In this document: piece by piece, positions 59,149 to 64,000 of the stretch | Numbering within the stretch: the first letter of the stretch is position 1 | How the letters are laid out: each line of letters opens with the position of its first letter | NCBI RefSeq assembly: GCF_001046855.1 | Contig: NZ_HF570958.1 | Coordinates: 239,976-303,975, forward strand | Reading direction: 5' to 3' | From: Nostocoides japonicum T1-X7 | GTDB taxonomy: Bacteria; Actinomycetota; Actinomycetes; Actinomycetales; Dermatophilaceae | DNA: 64,000 nucleotides | Notes under the pieces: model-generated | Databases searched by the model: none | Told to the model about the DNA's origin: nothing | What the model saw: only the letters and a program-made list of their open reading frames with translations | Made by a program: the position numbers and the translations under genes

Positions 59149-60351
59149 GTGGGATTCTGGCGGACGCTGCGGACGGGTGAACCCGACCCTGCCCTGAGCG
59201 TCGCCGCCGCCGCGGTGGAGCGAGACCGCAGGGCCCGGGTCCGGTTCTCCGGCGTCGTCATCGACTCCGGCGTGCTGTATGGCACGCAGACGTGGCCATG
59301 GGATCAGGCCGTGTCACGCGTGTCCCGCAGGGACGCCCTGACCGTCCCGGCGGTGAAGAGGGCGCGTGACCTCGTCGTGGGCACGCTCGGCAGCCTCCCG
59401 CTCGACCTCATCGGCCCGGGGAACAGGCCCGAGCCGTGGACCCTGTTCGAGCAGCCGGAAGAGGACACGCCGCGGACGGTCAGCATGACGAGGACCTTCG
59501 AGGACCTGCTGTTCGAGGGCACGTCGTGGTGGCTCGTGCAGTACCTCGGGTGGCACGGTATGCCTGTCAAGGCGCGCCGTCTCGACCCGGGCACCGTGAA
59601 CGTGCCGGTGGACTCGCCGACGTACCGCACCGCCGCGGGGAACTCCGGCATGCAGACGGTGTGGCGGAGCGACGCTCAACTGATCCGGTTCGACAGCCCG
59701 AACGATCCGCTGTTGGTGGCGGGGGCGAGGGCCATCCGGGCATGCATCGCCCTCGACGCCGCGGCGCTGCGCAACGCCGACGGCTCACCGCCTGTGGACT
59801 ACTTCACGCCGACAGACGTCGACCTCGACGACGACGAGGTCGACGCCCTCAACGAGGACTGGGCTGAGGCGCGGAAGACCCGCTCGACGGCGTACATCCC
59901 GTCCTCGGTGGAGTACCACGTCGCTGGGTGGGACCCGGAGAAGTTGCAGTTGGCGGAGGCGCGTCAGCACGCGGTCCTGGAGATTGCGCGGCTCGCAGGC
60001 GTCGACCCGGAGGACCTCGGCGTATCCACCACGAGCAGAACGTACTTCAACGCGCAGGACCGGATCAGGTCGTTCGTGAACGGGACCCTGGCGGGGTATC
60101 TCCGCGCTGTCGAGGATCGGCTCAGCATGCCCGACGTGACGCCGCCGGGGTTCGAGGCGCGGTTCAACTTGAGCGACCTGCTCAAGGCTGACGACACGTC
60201 GCGGATCACCGTCGCCTCGCAGGCGATCGCGTCGGGTCTGATGAGCCGGGGGGCCGAGGCGCGGGCCTACTTCGACCCGACCCTGCCGCCCGACGCCCCT
60301 GCCATCACCGCCCCTGCCCCTGCCCCTGCCTTGGAGCCCGCCAATGCGTAG
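59149..60351 (+). CDS. Phage portal protein (HK97 type)
   Basis: A 400-aa protein. The N-terminal part is mixed (GFWRTLRTGEPDPALSVAA). The body matches portal proteins: an early AVSRVSRRDALTVPAVKRAR (about 50-69), the stem WTLFEQPEEDTPRTVSMTRTFE, and a C-terminal helical crown with LARLAG-type repeats, such as LQLAEARQHAVLEIARLAGV (about 267-286). It forms the 12-fold ring through which DNA enters the capsid. GTG 59149 is the start. It overlaps the protease-capsid gene by 8 bases. Confidence 0.87.
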   Translation: MGFWRTLRTGEPDPALSVAAAAVERDRRARVRFSGVVIDSGVLYGTQTWPWDQAVSRVSRRDALTVPAVKRARDLVVGTLGSLPLDLIGPGNRPEPWTLFEQPEEDTPRTVSMTRTFEDLLFEGTSWWLVQYLGWHGMPVKARRLDPGTVNVPVDSPTYRTAAGNSGMQTVWRSDAQLIRFDSPNDPLLVAGARAIRACIALDAAALRNADGSPPVDYFTPTDVDLDDDEVDALNEDWAEARKTRSTAYIPSSVEYHVAGWDPEKLQLAEARQHAVLEIARLAGVDPEDLGVSTTSRTYFNAQDRIRSFVNGTLAGYLRAVEDRLSMPDVTPPGFEARFNLSDLLKADDTSRITVASQAIASGLMSRGAEARAYFDPTLPPDAPAITAPAPAPALEPANA

Positions 60352-62080
60352 AACCCTGACCTTCGAGGTGGCGTTCGCCGCCGACGCCGAGACCCGCACC
60401 CTGCGCGGGGTGCTGCTGCCGTTCGGCGCCGTGTCCCGGCCGACGCTCGACGCGAAGACGGGGCGCCCGGGCCGCTTCTCGTTCGCTGAGGGCACCGTCA
60501 CCCTGCCGGACCCGGCCGACGTGATCCTCAACTACGGCCACGACAACTCGTCCCTCTACATGCAGGTCGGTGTGGCGACGGAACTGTCCGCGCAGCCGGA
60601 CGGTGTGCACGCCGCGTTCAAGGTCGCGCGCACCCCTGAGGGGGACCGGGTCCTCGCGCTCGCCGACGACGGCGTGCTGAAGGCGTTCTCCGCGGAGGTC
60701 GAGGGCGACTTCGCGGAGCCCGATCGGGACGGCGTGCAGAGGGCGAAGGCCACGACTGTCACGGGGGCCGCCGTGGTCCCCAGGCCCGCGTTCGTGGGCG
60801 CGCAGATCACCAGTGTCGCGGCGAGCGCCGCACCAGAGAAGGAGAACAGCATGAAGTGCGAGAAGTGCGGCGTCACGCACGCCGAGGGTGTCACCGAGTG
60901 CGCCCAGCCGGTGACGTTCAGCGCCACCGACGTGGCCGCCCTCACCGCGCAGGTGCAGGCGATGGCCGAGCGCATCGCCGACATGGAGAAGATCAAGATC
61001 CCGGTCGGGCCGGGCACGGCGCAGTTCACCGTGACGGAGGAGCCGATCTACCGGTTCGGTGGGACGACCCCCGCCCCGTCGGGGTTCGACTTCGCGACGG
61101 ACCTCGCCGCGGCCGGGCTGCGGGGCGACACGGTCGCGCTGGCCCGGCTGACGAAGTTCACCGCCGAGCGGCTCTCCCCGCGGTTCGCGGACCAGCCGAC
61201 GACGTCCGCGGACGTGGCCGCGGTGAACCCGGCCGCCTACCGCCCGGACATGTTCCTCGGGCAGGCGCCGACGCCCGTCTCCCCTCTCTACGACTGCTTC
61301 CACATCGGCGGCCTCCCGAACATTTCCCAGTTCTTCTGGGCGAAGTTGGACCGCGACGCGACCGACGTCGGCGTCGCCGACCACACCGAGGACGTCAACC
61401 CCGAGGCCCGTGACCTGGTCACCGCCGTCGGCGCGACCGTCACCCCGGCCCCGGTCTCCGGCCGCGTCCACATCACCCGGGAGGTCGCCGACCAGGGCGG
61501 CAACCCCGTCGTCAGCGCGCTCATCTGGAACGAGTTCGAGCGGTCCTTCAAGATCGCCCTGGAGACGAAGACGGCGGCGCTGATCAACGCGGCGTCGATC
61601 ACCGAACTCGGCGGCACCATCGCCGCCGGGGCCGACGGCACCGTCGCGGGTGCCGCCGTCGAGCAGGGGCTCGTGGGGCTCCAGTTCCTCGACGATGGCT
61701 ACCGGTTCGAGCGTGTCTTCGGGCACGTCGACCTGTACAAGGCGCTCGCCGCCGCGACCAAGGGCGACGACAACGCCGACAAGATGTACCCGATCCTCGC
61801 GCCCACCAACGCGACCGGCCAGTCTGCGTCGAAGTGGTCCCGGATCAACATCGGCGGCTTCGACATGATCCCGGCTGCTCGGCTCGGCGCGACGGGCGTG
61901 AACCAGAAGTCGATCGTGGCGGACCCGGGTGCCGTGCACGTGTGGAACTCCGGCCTGACGCGGCTCGACAAGTTGAGCGAGACCGTCGCCGGGTGGGACA
62001 TGGGGGTCTTCGCGTACTGGGCCGGGATCGTCTACGACGTGACCGGGCTCCGGAAGATCACGTACGACGCCACCGCCTGA
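60344..62080 (+). CDS. Prohead protease-major capsid protein fusion
   Basis: A 578-aa protein. Residues 1 to about 165 are an HK97-type prohead protease with the His in ILNYGHDNSSLYM (about 67) and the Ser in VLKAFSAEVEG (about 119). From about 170 begins a capsid: a short Cys/His-containing stretch (KCEKCGVTHAEG), a helical scaffold-like part and the HK97 fold from about 290, ending with AYWAGIVYDVTGLRKITY. An in-frame ATG at 60851 has AAGGAG 7 bases upstream and would make a 409-aa capsid protein alone. The portal overlaps its start. Confidence 0.85.
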   Translation: MRRTLTFEVAFAADAETRTLRGVLLPFGAVSRPTLDAKTGRPGRFSFAEGTVTLPDPADVILNYGHDNSSLYMQVGVATELSAQPDGVHAAFKVARTPEGDRVLALADDGVLKAFSAEVEGDFAEPDRDGVQRAKATTVTGAAVVPRPAFVGAQITSVAASAAPEKENSMKCEKCGVTHAEGVTECAQPVTFSATDVAALTAQVQAMAERIADMEKIKIPVGPGTAQFTVTEEPIYRFGGTTPAPSGFDFATDLAAAGLRGDTVALARLTKFTAERLSPRFADQPTTSADVAAVNPAAYRPDMFLGQAPTPVSPLYDCFHIGGLPNISQFFWAKLDRDATDVGVADHTEDVNPEARDLVTAVGATVTPAPVSGRVHITREVADQGGNPVVSALIWNEFERSFKIALETKTAALINAASITELGGTIAAGADGTVAGAAVEQGLVGLQFLDDGYRFERVFGHVDLYKALAAATKGDDNADKMYPILAPTNATGQSASKWSRINIGGFDMIPAARLGATGVNQKSIVADPGAVHVWNSGLTRLDKLSETVAGWDMGVFAYWAGIVYDVTGLRKITYDATA

Positions 62081-62149
62081 CCGACTCCCGGCGCCGGGGT
62101 GCAACCCACCGACCCCCGGCGCCGGGCCACCACTTGAGAGGAGGACGCC

Positions 62150-62467
62150 GTGGTGCCTTGGGCCACCCCGACGCAGGCGCAGACGTTCTGGGCCGACGCG
62201 AAGAACCTGTCTGACGACATCCTCGTCGTGCTCCTCGACGCCGCGACGGAGCAGTGCGCGGCGTACGCGCCCGCGCTCGCTGTGGACGCCACAGTGCCGG
62301 ACCGGTACGTCCTCGCGACCGTGTATCAGGCGCGTGAGGTGTACTCGGCGGGGCAGCGTGACGGTGACGTGATCGGCATCGGCGACCACGCCATCCGCTC
62401 CCGGCCGTTGACGGCGACTGTGAAGTCCCTGCTGCGTCCGCAGCGGGTCTCGCTGAGGTTCGGCTGA
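62150..62467 (+). CDS. Head-tail connector-like protein
   Basis: A 105-aa helical protein beginning VPWATPTQAQTFWADAK after the initiating residue. Size, charge and the position right after the capsid gene fit a gp6-like connector (neck) protein. GTG 62150 follows GAGAGGAGGACGCC; GTG 62153 is possible. It overlaps the next ORF by one base (TGATG). The family call leans on gene order. Confidence 0.65.
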   Translation: MVPWATPTQAQTFWADAKNLSDDILVVLLDAATEQCAAYAPALAVDATVPDRYVLATVYQAREVYSAGQRDGDVIGIGDHAIRSRPLTATVKSLLRPQRVSLRFG

Positions 62468-62841
62468 TGACCGCCCGCGCCGCCGTCGCCGACCTGCTCA
62501 CCGAGCACCTACCCGACGACGTCGACGTCATCCCCTACGCCCGCAACATCGACTCCCCGGCCAGGTCCACGGTGATGCTGCGGCTCGACGAGGTCACGCC
62601 CGGTGTCGCCTCCGGGCTCGGCACCTACACGTTCGCGTTGCTGCTCATCGCCGCGAAGACCAGCCCCGGGCCCGCCGACGACGAACTGGACGCCCTGCTG
62701 GAGGACGTGCTGTACGCCCTCGACCGGCTGTCCGACGCGGGCGTCACGTGGTCCTCAGCGCGGCGCGCCACGTACGAGGACAAGAACCCCGCCTACGAGG
62801 TGACGACGGCCGTCACCGTCAGCAAGTCCGATCCCGAGTAA
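62467..62841 (+). CDS. Tail terminator/head completion-like protein
   Basis: A 124-aa protein with alternating strands and helices (for example AVADLLTEHLPDDVDVIPYA and VMLRLDEVTPGVASG). It has the size and position of tail-completion (gpU/gp10-like) proteins between the connector and the major tail protein. The start overlaps the previous stop. No active-site motif is expected. Confidence 0.6.
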   Translation: MTARAAVADLLTEHLPDDVDVIPYARNIDSPARSTVMLRLDEVTPGVASGLGTYTFALLLIAAKTSPGPADDELDALLEDVLYALDRLSDAGVTWSSARRATYEDKNPAYEVTTAVTVSKSDPE

Positions 62842-62851
62842 GGAACCCATC

Positions 62852-63271
62852 ATGAGTGTGATTGCTGTTGCCCCGTTCGTTCTGCGCGACGTGGTCATGA
62901 CCATCGGCACCGACGACTACGCCAAGCACCTGTCGACCGTGAAGTTCGCGCCTGCCTACGACACCGTGAAGTGGCAGGGACTCACCCCCGACGCCAGTTT
63001 CACCGACCTCTCGAACCCGACGTGGACGTGCGCCATCTCGTACGCGCAGGACTGGGAGACCGAGGACAGCCTCGCCCAGTACCTGCTGGAGAACGCCGGT
63101 CAGCAGAAGGTCGCGGTGTTCAAGCCGAAGGGTGCCGCAACCGGCAAGCCCGTTTTCACGGCGACCCTGACGATCGTCCCCGGCGACATCGGCGGCGATG
63201 TCAACACGGTGCAGACATCCACGGTGACCCTCGGCGTCGTCGGGGCGCCCGTCAAGAGCGTCTCCGCCTGA
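62852..63271 (+). CDS. Major tail protein
   Basis: A 139-aa beta-rich protein with the tube-protein pattern TIGTDDYAKHLSTVKFAPAY and a C-terminal TLTIVPGDIGGDVNTVQTST. This is the size and beta content of short siphovirus tail-tube subunits. It follows the completion gene by 10 bases (AAGGA upstream of ATG 62852). It builds the tail tube under the length set by the tape measure. Confidence 0.78.
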   Translation: MSVIAVAPFVLRDVVMTIGTDDYAKHLSTVKFAPAYDTVKWQGLTPDASFTDLSNPTWTCAISYAQDWETEDSLAQYLLENAGQQKVAVFKPKGAATGKPVFTATLTIVPGDIGGDVNTVQTSTVTLGVVGAPVKSVSA

Positions 63272-63272
63272 G

Positions 63273-63752
63273 GTGGCCACGCCGGAGGAGTTCGCGGCGG
63301 AGTGTGGCGCGGCAGCCCGAGGGTTGCGTCGTGTCCCCTCCGCGCTCCGGCGTGCCCTCGCGGCCGAGGTGAAGACCGAGGTCGCGGTGCCGCTCGCGGC
63401 CAAGGTCGCGGGCGCCGCCGCGGGCCCCTGGGCGCGGGTGCTGTCCGCGGGTGTGAAGGCCCGCGCGTCGGCGGACCCGCAGATCGTCGTGGGCGGTGCC
63501 AGTCCGCGACTGTCGGGCGGCGCAGGCCCGCGCCAGGTGGTGTTCGGCACCGAGTTCGGTGGCGGGAAGCGCATCACCACGGTGCACCGCACCGACCGGC
63601 ATCGGGGCTACTTCCGCCGCTCCACGCGCCAGTTCGGCACCCATCAGCGGCCGTTCGTGTTCAAGACGGTCAGCAACAACATGGACTGGGTCCTCGACCG
63701 GTACGCCGACATCGTCACCGATGTCCTCGACGAGGGGGTGCCCGGTGGCTGA
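63273..63752 (+). CDS. HK97 gp10-like tail/head completion protein
   Basis: A 159-aa protein. A basic helical N-terminus (about 1-45, EFAAECGAAARGLRRVPSAL) is followed by a beta-rich middle and a C-terminal helix (NMDWVLDRYADIVTDVLDEG). This layout fits gp10-type proteins. GTG 63273 is the start, one base after the major tail stop. Placement after, rather than before, the major tail gene is unusual. The stop overlaps the tape measure start. Confidence 0.6.
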   Translation: MATPEEFAAECGAAARGLRRVPSALRRALAAEVKTEVAVPLAAKVAGAAAGPWARVLSAGVKARASADPQIVVGGASPRLSGGAGPRQVVFGTEFGGGKRITTVHRTDRHRGYFRRSTRQFGTHQRPFVFKTVSNNMDWVLDRYADIVTDVLDEGVPGG

Positions 63753-64000
63753 CCGCGGACGCGACCTGAAGATCAACGTCCTGTCCGACGCCTCCCAGTT
63801 CGACCTCGACGGCCCAGCCAAGGACCTTGAGACGCTCGGCAAGGAGGCACAGGAGACCGCCGACAAGTTGGACGGGCTCAACGCGGACCGGGCCGAGCGG
63901 GACCTCAAGTCACTCGGTGACGCCGCTGACAGCGCCCAGCGGGACCTGCACGACCTGACCCAGGACACCGGCAAGACCGGTGACCGGCTCGACGACCTGG
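63745..64000 (+). CDS. Tape measure protein, N-terminal part (runs off the window)
   Basis: The first 85 residues of a long coiled coil from GTG 63745: ADRGRDLKINVLSDASQFDL, then alternating Glu/Lys/Leu/Asp (ERDLKSLGDAADSAQ, DLTQDTGKTGDRLDDL). This is typical of the tape measure protein that sets tail length. It overlaps the gp10-like gene by 8 bases. The rest of the gene lies beyond the window, so its size and any lytic domain cannot be judged. Confidence 0.8.
   Translation, partial: MADRGRDLKINVLSDASQFDLDGPAKDLETLGKEAQETADKLDGLNADRAERDLKSLGDAADSAQRDLHDLTQDTGKTGDRLDDL

Overview
The window is high-GC (about 70%) actinobacterial chromosome followed by the left part of an integrated phage-like element. 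Codon use, AGGAG-type ribosome sites, the RNase P RNA, a DevR/DevS (DosRS) dormancy module, PPK2 and MalT/SARP-type regulators suggest an Intrasporangiaceae-like organism (Janibacter/Phycicoccus/Tetrasphaera relatives). That placement is inference, not a database result.

1-20 kb: a divergent CtaG-like gene runs off the left edge. Then comes a largely co-directional block: a 1058-aa ATPase/SARP regulator, a MatC-like dicarboxylate carrier, an isocitrate dehydrogenase 5' remnant, an LpdA-like flavoprotein, a ThDP decarboxylase of the acetolactate-synthase fold, a zinc alcohol dehydrogenase, class III PHA synthase (phaE, phaC), a Cat2-type CoA-transferase, a PHA-depolymerase-like hydrolase, a phasin, acnA, sucC, sucD and a second alpha/beta hydrolase. 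phaA and phaB are absent. The set reads most economically as a route from 2-oxoglutarate through succinic semialdehyde and 4-hydroxybutyrate to 4-hydroxybutyryl-CoA and a 4HB-containing polyester. The block ends at intact rnpB, and a 35-bp relic of the rnpB promoter and 5' end lies at its left edge.

20-33 kb: rnpB, deoC, a secreted six-hairpin glycosidase, a minus-strand set (SLC13/RCK permease plus small proteins, one an 18-aa lysine-rich peptide), then a P-type ATPase, PPK2 and a LuxR-type regulator in a tight operon.

33-38 kb: five minus-strand genes resembling a multi-component alpha-helical pore-forming toxin system (Hbl/Nhe, XaxA/YaxA-like), ending at a long palindromic repeat. 38-41.4 kb: an AraC-family regulator convergent with an acyl-CoA ligase and an amidohydrolase.

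41.4-51.8 kb: a hypoxia/dormancy block: small proteins, a DoxX protein, a flippase-like gene broken by an in-frame TAG, the DevS sensor kinase, DevR, a tandem universal stress protein, a CoA-ligase-like protein and an MgtA-type ATPase. GGGACC-N4-GGCCC-like palindromes, resembling DosR boxes, precede most of them.

51.8-64 kb: an integrated element. Its early part (integrase, Xis-like protein, small HTH protein, replication-initiator-like HTH protein, HNH nuclease, FtsK-like translocase) looks like an actinomycete integrative conjugative element. Its late part is a siphovirus head/tail module: an HNH-terminase fusion, portal, protease-capsid fusion with an internal start, connectors, major tail protein and the start of the tape measure. 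The right end lies outside the window.
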